A DNA stretch of 64,000 nt from Gymnorhina tibicen (lineage: Eukaryota > Chordata > Aves > Passeriformes > Artamidae). Shown in pieces: positions 49,888 through 61,947 of the stretch (positions are counted from its first letter, which is position 1; each line of letters starts with the position of its first letter). Below the pieces are notes generated by a model. That model had not been told where the DNA came from. It saw only the letters and a program-made list of their open reading frames with translations, and did not search any database. The position numbers and the translations under genes were made by a program. The stretch spans positions 1,240,001 to 1,304,000 of the forward strand of contig VXAZ01001047.1 in NCBI GenBank assembly GCA_013399875.1, read 5' to 3'.

Positions 49888-52452
49888 CTTTTGTCACCCA
49901 TCCATACAAATAAAGAGAGGGCAGAGATACACACACATACCCAACCACCCCGTTGACAGTGAGACGACTTTAATGAACATCTCTCACAATGCGTATGTTT
50001 GCAGGGCAGTTCTGCTTCCACTGACATCTCCTATAATGTTCTTATTAATTTAAATGTACAGAAGAGCATGAGATTGCCTGCAGTAACTCATTACAATGAA
50101 ATGGAAAATGTTTACGTCTCCAAATTCCTTCAGGTGCTATTGGATGTAAAATTTGGCAAGGGAATCAAATGGAAGCCCATGTCCATGTCCATTTTTCTTA
50201 CTGAACATGCACTCAGTGGCCTCAGCTTAAGTGAGAGCTGCTCAAATGGATTGATTCAAGCAGCAAGTCACGCCTTGGCCACTGGAAGATGTATGCTCTG
50301 CTCAGATCTTACGGAAACCTCAGTGCATGCTGTACCTTTTGCTGGGCATCATCACATGAGTGAATTTTACTTTTTCAGACAAAGGAAGCAAACCGGCTCC
50401 TTTTGAAGAGCAGAGCCACACTGAGCTGCTGCAGGATCACTCCTGCTATCACAACACTCTTTGAATGCAGCACTCCCCTTTTAACACACTCATGTTAACC
50501 CTCACACGGGCATGCAGCTACAGTCATGTAGCTCCTGCATGAAAAGGCACCTGTGCTGCTTTCCTTTACTTCACACAAGGGCTCAGGATAATCTAAGCAT
50601 GGATCACATATATGATGCACTCATTTTTCTGCCTCTGTCTGGTTTATTTCACCACATGACAGCTGCAGAAGTCGGGACGGACATCTGAAGTGTGGCTGTG
50701 CTCAGTGTAAGTTCTCCGATCTGGACTTGCAATCAGTGCAGAGAGCCCTGCTCAGTAATCTGCTTGTAAAGGCTGCCTCCCCACCTCCCCATCCCCAATC
50801 CAGGAGCCTATTAAATTAATGAGACAGAAGTCAGCGCAACAGCAGTCAACATGTTATGTGTGTACAGCACTGGTGCTGTTACAATGTGCCTGTTTTTTCT
50901 CCTGGGATGTTTAATTTCCGCTTCTCAAATGAGCTGCAAAGCTGTGAAGCCTGGCAGTGTTCTTTCTAGACACTCTGTGATGCAGATAATGAGGGTACTG
51001 ATAGGTGCCTAGGAGACTGTGATGGCTCTAAGCACAGCTATGGTCTGATAATGCTTTATGCCAGTAGTGTCACAGCGGAACCACTATCATCCCTCAAGGA
51101 ATGGTTCATCTTTATGTGTAATACAGCAGCTGTCACCTAAATGGCTAATGGGGAAGCAAAGTAGAACCTTAGTGCTAGTAATCTTTGTCACTTAATAATT
51201 TTAAAGGTATCAGACTTCAGTAGCTCCTGCAAGTTCCAATAAAAAGTGTGCTTGCAATTTTTTTTTTTTTTATTTTGTTTGCCATGGATTAAATGTAAAT
51301 TGAGAAATCCGTGATGCAGCTCCGTGCAGATCTAATTTAGTATAATTTGAATAGCCAAGTAATTAAAATGTATTATAGGTATATGATGCTGGGATGGTGG
51401 AGTGTCTGCATTTAAGAGGAAGATTTATTAGGCTCACTGCATCCATGGTGAACCTTCTACAACCGCATTAGCCAACATCTGTTGCAAAATGTCAAGACAC
51501 GGGGTAGAAGACATATCCTCGTGGAGTATATGGCTGCACTTATTTCAACAACAGGCTAAGAATACGTACCAACATTTGCAAAAACCAGCTATTTAGGAAG
51601 AAGGTGCTGTACTCAACTACATTAGAGCCTATACATGCAAAGAGCCTATACGTGTGCCCACAAAATACATGCGTGTTTACACACATGCATGTAAGGTAGA
51701 GTAGGTTAGTAGGCACATTTTGTGTTGTAGGAGCATGCAGGGAGAGAGGGAAAACATGCAAATACAGAGGGATGCTTCTGTAGACCTTTTCCCAATTAAT
51801 GCTGGTTTCCCACAGTGTTAGAACTGCAGTTGCATCCAATTTACGAAGGCAGGTAATGGTAATAATTAATAGGGCAGTTGACACACACGATGTGAGTATT
51901 GACATTGTGCTATTAGTGTTTCCTAGAATATTATTTTGTTTGTTTTTGCTTAAATGCTCAAGATTAGAGCCAGTGATTTAGCAGGCTAGGGCACTGCCTT
52001 CTTGAGAGGAGCAGAGCTCATTTCAATCACACCTTCAGACAGGCTGATAATCTTTGGGGAGTTAACACACTTAGGCTGGTGAAGGTTAAGAGGAGAGAGG
52101 TGCTGGGATGTGTATGTCCAGTAATTGTCCGGGGAATGAGTTACAGATCCAGACAGCCCACAATTCAATCTGCACCCAGTGCTGCAAATGCTGAGAGGAT
52201 AAATCACAGAATTTCTCTGGGTCTGGGGAAGGAAAGAGGGGCTGAATAACCATTTACTCAGTGCCAGCAAAATAGCAGGATTGCTACCGAGATGTCAGAA
52301 AAGCCCAGCGATAGGAGAGGGGTCATTACACCACAGATTGCTATGACCTACCCTGAATATTTAAGGGAACGCACTGAGTGCAAAACACCAGCAGCTTGGA
52401 GCACTGTGGCAAGCAGGGAGCTGAGTTTCCTGCCAGCCAGGCTGCTCGCCTG

Positions 52453-52606
52453 CACGTGCTGCTATCCTTTTGTCTGATGTGGGGGACACGTGGGTCAGCT
52501 GCTCTGAGCTGGCCGTGTGAGCCAGCGCTGCTGGCAAAGGGGTGCCCAGCCCTTTCACGTGGCTGCTGCCTCACCAGTGGCCTGGGCACTGGGGGACCCT
52601 GTCACG
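52453..52606. promoter_or_regulatory. Cluster of three CACGTG E-boxes
   Basis: Perfect CACGTG hexamers lie at 52453-52458, 52487-52492 and 52556-52561, and a near match, CACGTA, lies near 52602. A CAGCTG sits between the second and third at 52496-52501. The patch is GC-richer than its surroundings. CACGTG contains a CpG and should be rare in CpG-depleted sequence, so three in 109 bases is notable. No transcript start or TATA box is evident, so I call this a candidate bHLH-bound element only. Confidence 0.35.
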
Positions 52607-52788
52607 TAGATATGGCAGAGGACTAAAAGGATGCAAGGCAGGGGATTTCCTATGAAAATCTGTGCTCAAGGTGTAAAGTACAAAGGGCAAATAGAAACAA
52701 TAATGCAGGCCTTACAATATTACCACGGTTTTGGATTCCCCTGAACACTGCCACCCTTCCTCCGGACTGGGAGAAGGGCAAAAATATC

Positions 52789-52830
52789 TAATTAAAATAA
52801 TTAATTCACATGTTTGATTATAAATTAAAA
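52789..52830. promoter_or_regulatory. AT-rich stretch with clustered TAATTA cores
   Basis: TAATTA occurs at 52789-52794 and again at 52798-52803, followed by TTGATTATAAATTAAAA. Such spacing suits homeodomain proteins, but AT-rich DNA gives these cores easily, so the weight is small. Confidence 0.2.
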
Positions 52831-55170
52831 AGTGCACCTAGAGTTTTCCAGAGGAAGATGATTGCCATGGTTATGATGCTTACCTTACAGAGAAAATGGG
52901 CACGAGGGGGCACAGTGACAGGACAACAAAGAAGCAGAAAAACATTCTATTATTAACACTTTTCCATAAGTGATGAATATGAGTATGCCTAGTTTTGTAA
53001 ACACATCATATGACAACAAACTATAAAGACAGGCCTTTTATTCCCCATTGCATAACAGGTTCTTCAAATTCCCTTCCCCAGGACCACTTCGAAGGAAGGA
53101 TGTACAAGACCTGACTTGTCCCGTAAGTAGAAATTGAGAACATCCATAGAGCTTCTGCCTGAGGTGGAAGGACATCTACACTTGTGCTTCAAATGACACT
53201 GCTTCATCAGAAAGACATTGAAGCAGGAGAGCCTGCAGCCAGCCACTACACAGCTTCACACAGCTTCCACCAAAACTGCAGATGCTGTTGGAAGGGAAAC
53301 GTGTCCTGCAGATGCCAGAGGACTTATTCAGCAAAATAATAGGGTTTTTTTGGTTTTGTCACAGTTATGAGGGACAATACCAAGCCTCCAAACCTCCCAA
53401 TCAACGAGCTTCAAAGCCCTCCTTTGCCACTCAGCTCAAATGTGCCTTGTGATATGTCCTTGACATTGGTGTTGGGATGCCCCTTCACACCTCTCTTGAC
53501 AGATATAGGCAAAGAGACTTAGAGGACAGCAGTGTGCCTGGGAGAGGTGACCTCTAGACAAGGCTTGCTAAAACAGGAGGGACATCTTGACACCAGTATC
53601 AGTGGCAGGTCACATCCTGTTCAGATGAAAAAATCTCCCCCTTAGTTTTTAAATCTAGCTGAAGACCACCTTACGGCACCTCTCACAGCTGGACCACCCA
53701 ATCCATATGCTGCTGGGGCTGGGATCTTTGTGCCATAGCCGTTCTCCCAGGCCTGCTATTCCCTTCCTTTATTCCTTCTTTCTCAAAAAAGTGAGTGTGC
53801 AGCCTCTGGGGATTTATCAGCTCTATTTCCACCACTTGGCAGATAGGAGGACACTTAAACAGGATTCCACAGTGCAGGTTTGTATTTCCTATTAAATCGA
53901 AGCTATGGATTTATATTTCCAAAATCACAGGGTAACTATGTGTCTGGGGCACATCTTCAGAAATGTGAATCATTGCAGTCCTCTCTTCTGGATATATTTG
54001 TCTTCACACAGCAGGAAGCAGAGAAGGCAGAGGGAGGAACTTGGACTTCTCTCACCTGGGTAATCACCACATCTGGATTTCAGTCCAGTCCATCCCAGCT
54101 TCTCTGTTTCAGCATCTTTGAAGCAGAGATGATAATACTTTCCGCCCTTCTAAAGTACGTGTATAAAGAGCAATTTGAAAGGAAAGAGACTGTGTTTTAT
54201 TAGAATGACCAATTTAACTGGAAAAAGTTTCAGGCACAGAGCCTTTTTTCAGGCGTGACATGGAAAGCCATTTGCAGCCTTTGATTCAAAACTGAGAAAA
54301 AAGATTGTGTGCCCAAAACTTGTCCACTTTTTCCAGCTGCATCTGCTTCTCTAATAAGAGATACTGCCCCTCCCAAAGATCCTTGCCTCACTTACACCCT
54401 TCGTCTGTTGTAGCTACACCAGCACTTCTGCAGCTGGAATTAGTGGAGCTTTGTCAGAGTTAAGTGCTATTGATGAGACAGTGGAGAAATGCACATGCGA
54501 AGCTCACAATTAAGAGCAGGGGAAAAACTAATTCTAAGGAATGCACCTCCCCTTCCCCCCATTTTTCCACATGTAAATTCTGGCTGTTCACTGGAACATC
54601 ATTAATCATGCTGAACTGTTGTGTTATGCCTACATATGTAAAGCATAAACTCCTGATGAGTTCTCCTGCAACTTGGCATTAATTAATGTCCACTTAGTAT
54701 AAAATGTGACATCATATTTTAGGTCAGTTCTTCACTGTTACTGTAAACCGCAAACATAGAGTGCAGAAAAAACCCGGAGGATACGATTTTCCTGCAGCAT
54801 CTCTTTGACAGGTTTACACGAAATATAAAGCTAATATATTACTGGACATCAGATTTTTTTCCCACTGTCTGTACTGTGCAGTAGTGTGTACTCTGTGTAC
54901 TGTGTAGCACACAGAGCTCTGTGGTACTTGTAGGACACCAATTTCAACAGCAGCATAAACTTTGTGAGAAACTGCTACCTTCATTCAATAAAGTATATTT
55001 AAAAGGTTTTCATTGCACCAAATATTAGCTGATGCACCTCTTATTAGTATAAATGGCATAGATTAGTGTCAGGCATTTTCAACAGTGAAGAAATTACAGA
55101 AGCCTGCATGGCTCATTAGGCTCTTGTTGCATGTTAAAGAGGGCCAGACCTTATTAATAAGAGAAAAAAA

Positions 55171-55182
55171 AAGGGGGGGGGN
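55171..55182 (+). other. Homopolymer junction ending in an unresolved base
   Basis: A run of nine A (55164-55172) passes directly into nine G (55173-55181) and then the only N of the window at 55182. The base is a sequencing or assembly ambiguity caused by the homopolymer, so the length here is uncertain. Confidence 0.95.
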
Positions 55183-55882
55183 ATGAAATAGCTTTTTTTA
55201 AAAAGAAAGCTTTCTGGTTTGGAGAAAAACAAAAGCATCAATTAACCTCTTCCAGTCTCTGAACACTTTCTAAAGTCAACTTAGCTTTGTTTCTACAGGA
55301 CATGTAGATTGCAGACAAAGACTTCAAGCAGAGAAAAACTGCTTGCAATCACACTGCACCACCAAGAAGGATTTCTGATGATTAAATGTTTTATACTGTT
55401 AATGTGGGTCAGTGTTTACATCCTGTTTCAGGAAGGCATCACTGTTTAAGTTAGGATGTACACCCACATTTGAGTTGAAGCTCTTGCTTATATCCTGCTG
55501 AAGTGAATATAATTTGAGCATTTGTTCCCAGTTTAACACCTGGTGTAAGCACATGCTGAGGTGAATACAGGATTTAAAATACATTTGAGAGCTTACTGTA
55601 ATTGGGGCTTCAATCACACGGGTCCTGAACCAGCAGAGACTGACACATCAGCTCTTTGCACAAAGACAGTCTTATCAGCTTCTTGTGGGCTGCATGTGAG
55701 GAAAATACAGGTGAGTACAAAAACACATCTCTGTGAGGCGGAGGCTGTGGCCCTTGCCGCTTCCCTGTGGTGCTGGGCAAGGGGCACTTTTGGTCACATT
55801 TATTCTCTCTTTTCCTGGGATTTGCTTGGCTGCCCAAGGTAGTATTGCTGCTGGTGTTGTTGCTTAGAAAGGGGTGAAGGGT

Positions 55883-56386
55883 ATCACAGAATCACAGAAT
55901 GTTTAGGCTTGGAAGATCATCTAGTCTCAATCCCTGGGCCATGAAGAGGGACACCTTCCACTAGACCAAGTTGCTCAGAACCCTGTTGGGCCTGGTGTGG
56001 GACTGACCCACTGCTTCTGTGGGCAACACATTTCAGTGTCTCACTTCCCGCACAGAATTAGAATTAGAATTTCTTCCTAATATTCTACTCTCTTTCATCT
56101 TAAAGCCATTCCCCCTTGTCCTGTCATTATATGTTCTTGAGAAAAGTCCCTCCCCAGCCTTCCCATATGCCCCTTTAGGTACTGGCAGACTTCTATAAGG
56201 TCTCCCTAAAACTTTCTCTTTTCCAGGCTGAACAGCCACAACTCTGTCAGCCTGTCTTTATGGAGGAGGTTCTCCAGTCCTCAGATCATGCTAGTGGCCC
56301 TCCTTGGACTTGTTCCAGCAGGTCTGTTTTTCTTTGGTTGGGGACCCCAGTGCTGGATGCAGTATTACAGGTGGAATTTCAGGATG
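55883..56386 (-). mobile_element. CR1 LINE, 3' end, reverse orientation
   Basis: This is a second CR1 retrotransposon fragment, lying on the - strand. Its 3' terminus is on the left, where a tandem 'atcacagaatcacagaat' is the reverse complement of decayed 3' octamers. Reading the - strand, the frame at 56033-56239 gives AGEGLFSRTYNDRTRGNGFK, the conserved ORF2 C-terminal stretch of CR1. The + strand passages around 56100-56170 and 56250-56370 also match the usual CR1 antisense text. The copy is more diverged than the one at 11.5 kb. It carries a small 'gaatta' tandem at about 56055-56070. Similarity fades near 56386, which I take as the 5' truncation point. It is not coding today. Confidence 0.95.
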
Positions 56387-59300
56387 TGGAAGAGCTCCTC
56401 ACAGAAATGGTAGTTAAAAGTCTGCTCTCCTGGGGCCAGTGAAGGACACCTTGCCTCCTCTTCAATGCAACAAAATGCAGTCTTGCTCTTGGATGCTGAG
56501 ATATCCAGACCCTGTTGTACTCCTTCTCTGCTCAGCAGCCGGCATTGCACAAGCAACATGGCAGAGTTTGGTCACCTGCTGGTGTTGCATGAGCAGAGAG
56601 TGATTTGCTGTATCTCTAGGTTTAACTTTATTTTCCAAGCCCACTTGCAATTTACTGTCACGGCTGCCAGAACACACACTGTCATGTTAGACTTGTCCTA
56701 AGGAGGGAGTATGTGGCAGCCACCATTTTGACAGAAAATAGATAAATATAAATGAGTTTGAAAATTATAGATCTAGGCAAATAAAGCTAAATATGCAATT
56801 TTTCTAGACTTTTTTTTCTCTGGGTCTCGTGTGCCTCATGATGCAAGCGTAGAATAGGAACATATTGTACCCTCCGCTCAAGAGGTCCAGGTTTTCAGGC
56901 ACTGCATTAGTGAGGTGGAATTGCTTCCAATTTGAAGCTTAATTCAGAGCTAAGTTAGTGAGCTACTTCTAACGCCAAGCACCACAGATCAGCATATTGA
57001 GTTTTTTACAATTTTTCCCCTGCGTGATTAGCATTTTACTTGAGTCTGAGACATTAATCAATAAAAGCAATACCCTGTAAACAGAGCAAAATGAAAAAGC
57101 AAGTGCTGCATTTTAATAATATAAATAGAAGACTGTGTGGCATGAGGGGCCAAGGCATAGCCTGCAATCTGAATACCATCAAAGGTAAAAGAATTGAAGG
57201 CAAAGGAAATTTTCAAGGCTGATTGCACATGGATGAAAAAAAAAAGTAAAGAAAGATAAAATATTGAACACTGGTTAGTATGGAGGATGTGACTGAAATA
57301 TTTTATTCTGCTGGTTTTTAAAAATTTTGTCCTTGCTGATGTTGATTTTAAGGGCAGAGAAGAGAGGGGAGGGAGAACCCAACCCTTGGACTCAATAAAT
57401 TAAATAGAACAACATAGAAAAATATTTCAAACATTGTTGTTAAAGCAGGGTCAAGTTTTTAATAACATCTCCATTTCACAGTTTTTGTTCTTTAAAGAAC
57501 ACTTGTAATGGTTACTTAGGAAAAAATAAATTGGAATTTATCTCATTGTATATGGTACAAAATACCGTGCTGGAAGCCTGAAAATAATAGTCAGCTGCTG
57601 TTCAGTGCTCCTCATCTACAGAGCTCAAGTGCTCTGGGAAGCTGGTGAGTATTGGCTTTCAGACAGAAAGTGCTGAGGCCGTGCCCTGGTGCCAGGGAGG
57701 TCGGGAAGGAAGCCAGAGTGAAAGTCGACACCACCTGCCAACTCATTTTGTGCTGCATCCAACAGGTCACACTGCCACCAAGCAAAGCCATTCAATGTAT
57801 TTCCCAACAGAGACCCCAAAAACCAGTGGCAGACCATCAGTGTAGCGTGGCCAGGCAGTTCAGCCACTGGGACCAGATCTGGGTCGTCTCTGAGGGAAAC
57901 TGGGCTGTTCTTCCAGCCAGATCGGGGCTCTTGAGCTGACTGAGCTCCCAGCAAGCTGGGGTCTGCCCCATGGTGTCCTACCCCATTGGGGTGGCATCCT
58001 GAACTTTTAAAACCATGATACTGCATGGCAACAAGATTGCCTTGCCCATAGCTAAGCCATACCACTTCACCAGGGACTATTTTCTTCACTTTTCCTCTAA
58101 TGTGCCTGCTTACTTTATGCACTACATTTCTTACTGAGCAGAAGTTAACATTAACCTTGTTGTTTACTTCCTTATTTTTGCCCCTGTTGCCTTTTCGTCC
58201 TCCCTTTTCCCATCCTTCATATTCTTAGTGGTGTTACTACAACTTGGAAAACAGCTTTTATTCATGAACTGCTTTATTTATTAGCTTCTTTCAGAACCGC
58301 AGCAATTAGTGGGGTGAGCTTTCAACATTTGTCTCCTGTAGGCCCCACACAAAGACTTGCCAGTTGGTTATGCTTTTCCTTTACAGGAAAAGACTGGGTT
58401 TTGATTAAAGAAGAGATTTAGAATAAAAAAGATAAGGAGACAAAATTAAAAGCTATACACAGCCCCTGGGAGTCCCCTCTAAAAAGGACAGGGTCAGTGA
58501 GCCTCAAGTTCCTTCTATTGCAGCCTTGCTTCCAATGCTGCTCGAAGGTAGTTGCTACCTACCTTGCTTCTCCTCTCCTCATCTGGATTCTGGGATCATA
58601 ATGCTTTCTGTCACAGGTTTAAAGGTGTTTTTTTCCATAGGAGATAACGCAGGTTGTTTTTAACTGTTTCTAATCTGTACACCCCTAAAAATTTCTAACA
58701 AAAAAATGGTATCCTTCAGTAAACCCTTTAGGAGCAACAAGTGATTCCCAAAACATCCAAAGAAGATGATCTCAAATTCCTCCAAGCTAGGGAGGTAACA
58801 ATGAAATAGGCTGATTTCTGAAAACTCCGTGGGTAACTCTATAGTTTTCTAAACAGAAAAGCGTGGCTGCTTGTGGGTTCCTCTCTTGGAAACACAAGAT
58901 AGCAACCAGGGGTCTTGGTGTGACTTGCTGATGGACTTCCTTCCTCCTCTTCTTCTTCCTCCAAGTTTTCCTGTTCTTCAGAAAACGGGCTGCTCGTTAC
59001 TTAAGCATGATCAAAATGTTTGCCACTACACAAAAATACTAATAAAAGGACATTGTGGGCAATACCAAAAGTGACATGCTATTAGTTTGGTCCTACAACA
59101 CGGGTGTAAGGCTGCAGCTGCAATGTTCAGACTGTGGGACTGAGGTAAAAAATAATAGCAGAGCAGATGTGTTTCCTGCACAGCATGGAATAAAAAGAAA
59201 CATCTGGCCCTTGGCCCCTAAAGGATATTTCTCAGAGAGAAGAGTAAATTAAGGGTGCATTGAAGATGTAGGGACTCAGCTAAAGGGAACTGCTGCCTTA

Positions 59301-60160
59301 GTAACCATCTCTAACCCACCTCCCAGCTTCCGATGCATAATGCCATTTAAAATACAGGGCAAAAATAACGGCATGCAAGATAAATGCAACCAAGTACAGG
59401 CATCAACGTACCCACAAAATATATGTTGCTATCTTGTTCAAACAAATAAGTAAACAAACAAAGGAAATATTTTTAAACACTAAACATACACCAGTTATAT
59501 TGCTTCAGGATAAAACATGGGCTTTTTTAAAATCTATTGAGTCATAAATCTCTGTATTTCCCTTTGTGTTTGATCTCATATATTACTCGGAGTTTCTAAA
59601 ATGATAACAAGGCATGCATTAAAAATATTTCTCTTATTGTTACATTTCAAGCACGTTTACTGTTAGCTGCTTAGCTTCATTATGTATCATAGTCTGAATC
59701 TACAAATCAAGTATAATTAGACTTGGAGAACTGATTGGATTTCTAATTAAGCTACATTGGAAACAACAATGCACAATCAGTAAATATTCTGACTAGGTAC
59801 ATTTTAAAGAGCAACTCTTGGGCTTTTTGCTGATGACTAGACACCAGTGTCATTAAATTTGTTGGTGGCAAGCAAATTTTAAAGCTAAAATAGAGGCAAT
59901 TAGTAAAGATCTTGAAATATTTAATCACGTTTGTCCAATTAGTGTGCAATTAGGCAATGGTGTGGCGTGGGACAAACATTCTGCTTCACTGTTTGGTAGA
60001 GAAGGATCCCTTTGAAATTTTGCTATTTAGTTTATTGATATATAAAAAGGAAGTTATGGTTGTAATTTCCAATTTAAAAAAATACTGTGCAGATGGTCTG
60101 ACTATATATTTAACAACGTTAAACAAAACTAAACAAGGGAAGCATGTTACCTGAAATTAC

Positions 60161-60230
60161 ACAGCTGTGATCAGTGAATAAGCTCCAGATCACATTAGAT
60201 TACAGCTGTGGGCACCTTGATCACACAAAG
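60161..60230. promoter_or_regulatory. Paired CAGCTG E-boxes
   Basis: ACAGCTGTGA at 60161-60170 and ACAGCTGTGG at 60202-60211 place two identical CAGCTGTG cores 41 bases apart, close to four helical turns. TGATCA-type sequence follows each one (about 60168 and 60218). CAGCTG is the preferred core of tissue-specific bHLH/E-protein dimers, such as the MyoD, TWIST and HAND classes. It is part of the dense 59.6-60.8 kb block. Function is inferred. Confidence 0.35.
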
Positions 60231-60400
60231 CGCCAGGTAGTTATGCTGGTAAAATCAAAGCTAAGTAAGCTGGCGTGTCACAGCTCGAGATGATATGATT
60301 ATTTTGTCCTTGACTGAAAATATTTTTCTTCTTTGAGCTTCGCCTGGCTGTTTTGCATTCCTTCCATGAAGCTTTACGTTGGCAAGTTTGTCGTGGAAAG

Positions 60401-60443
60401 TCAAGTGGTAGCTTTTCATGAATAAGCCACTTAAGTGTTATCT
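60401..60443. promoter_or_regulatory. NKX2-like site cluster next to a GATA-like site
   Basis: TCAAGTGG at 60401-60408 is a canonical NKX2-class core. CACTTAAGTG at 60428-60437 is a perfect palindrome holding two more such cores in opposite directions. TTATCT (AGATAA on the - strand) follows without a gap at 60438-60443 and fits a GATA factor. NKX2 and GATA sites side by side are a known feature of heart and foregut enhancers. The reading here is by motif only. Confidence 0.4.
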
Positions 60444-60560
60444 TGACTTGCCTTCAGCTTGCGTATTTGACTCCCTTTTTGGCAAATTTTAGGCTCTTTT
60501 TTAAAAGCAATAGCTATGTTTATTAGCTGATTTGCAGAACTTCAGCATAATGTTTGGGCC

Positions 60561-60740
60561 GGCATGTGGAATGCTGCTGTCATGCATTTCAGCCCTGCAC
60601 CATCATACTGGTGTTTCACCAATCGGTTTGCTCTGTTTGGCCACGTGCAGATAGTCAAGGAAACAGTGCCAGGGAACGTCCCCAGGTGCTGGAGCTCAAT
60701 TTTCCGGATTGTTAAATTGTTACAGCAGTTCTTGGCGCGG
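60561..60740. promoter_or_regulatory. CpG pocket with NF-Y-like CCAATCGG and CACGTG
   Basis: CCAATCGG near 60619-60626 fits the NF-Y consensus well. CACGTG follows at 60642-60647, and about seven CpGs fall in 180 bases. CCAAT plus E-box at this spacing is typical of promoters or promoter-like enhancers, but no TATA box, initiator or downstream exon was recognised on either strand. A 95-codon frame on the - strand across the pocket shows no known domain. Confidence 0.3.
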
Positions 60741-61460
60741 TGTTGACTTGGGTCAAGTATGACTCTCCCCAGCCATCCCTGGACACAGCTCACAGCTAAC
60801 ACTTGCCAGGGACCATTCCCAATAGGCATTTTGAGAGAGAAGGGGGATTAGGAGAATGGATGGGGGCCATCTTGTGCCAGCTGTCCTCCTCATCAAAGTG
60901 CATCTAACCTTCTACTGTCAGTGGTCCCTGTGGGTTCAGAAAGAGGGAACTGGAGGGAAGGTGTATAACAGAACTAACTATGACACCAATGATGCAGACA
61001 CCAGCCTGGCCCCCTGGCTTCCTTTCCACTGCAAAGGCCGTCTTGGTTCCAATTCATATTTAATATGGACTAAGAAACAAGAAAAGGCTCCTTCTTCCCC
61101 AGGTTGTCATAAAAGAAAGAGAATTGGTTTAGCCATTGTTTAGATTTGATTGCCAGACTATTTTTTTTTTCAAAGGAAATAGGTGATCTAACTTTAAAAT
61201 GTTTTTCTGTGTATTTCTCATAAATACTTCAACTTCTGAAATGCTGTTAAGACATTGTGGATTTAAACATTGTCAATTTTACTTTCATGTCTGAGAAATT
61301 TTTCTTTGATTTTAGTACTGAATAAATGCTGAAATAAAGCAAATAGTACTTCCTAGCAGTGCTATGCTTTTCTGGTTTTTTTCTCTTTGATAGATACAGA
61401 CCTGGAAATTCAAAGTAGAGAGTTTTGCCTTGCAACCGGGTTGGTGCTTGCAGGAATTTT

Positions 61461-61480
61461 ATGAACACAATTGTGTTCAT
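61461..61480. repeat. Perfect 20-bp palindrome
   Basis: ATGAACACAATTGTGTTCAT is its own reverse complement over all 20 bases. It holds GAACA and TGTTC half-sites of the steroid-receptor type, but their 6-base spacer is not the usual 3, and a CAATTG sits at the centre. Whether any protein binds is unknown. Confidence 0.95.
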
Positions 61481-61929
61481 TTCTTGAGCAACATTAAGTC
61501 AAAACAAAATGTTTTTGAACTGAAGAAAAGAGGAGTATTGTATGGGAGAGAAATGATAATAAATAATTACACAGGCATTCATCTATTCTGAAACCATAGG
61601 ACTGAAAAAAATTCACCTGGATTGAAGGCTAGACTTTAAGTCTTTGATATTCAAAGGTTAAAAGCAAAGTTTTTCAGGTTTGCTACTTCCCACATCTTAG
61701 GAGTGCATCAGGTTTTCCTGGGTGCTTTCTCTCAGGCAGAAAAGAGACCGACACTCCCGTGGGAGGACAGGACTCCATCAGCCCTCTCATGCCACACGAG
61801 CATTGCTTTAAACCCTCTGTAAACCTGACTGCAGGGGAGAGATTTTGAGCCCTGTTTTGAAGTGAACCTTGTGATACATGAACCACACAAGCCTTAAATT
61901 GTGATTATATTGTGAATGAGAATAATTGA

Positions 61930-61947
61930 TGATAATAATAATAATAT
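61930..61947 (+). repeat. (AAT)n run
   Basis: A short AT-rich trinucleotide run starting with GATGATAATAAT. No element was recognised around it. Confidence 0.85.

Larger units (their letters stand above)
38559..55882. other. Non-coding unique sequence
   Basis: This long stretch holds only the listed simple repeats, old relics, quadruplex motifs and candidate binding-site clusters. The longest frame outside transposons, 194 codons at 40695-41279 on the + strand, has no recognisable domain. A 135-codon frame at 49999-50406 has a protein-like composition but nothing I can identify. Poly-T of 13 lies at 51258-51270. Confidence 0.65.

Noticed and set aside
49999..50406. 135-codon frame with protein-like composition
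   Set aside because: Nothing recognisable, no exon signals seen, and length within chance.
57625..58122. 165-codon - strand frame, considered as a retroviral or transposon remnant
   Set aside because: No integrase, protease, gag or envelope signature could be recognised, and no LTR lies around it.
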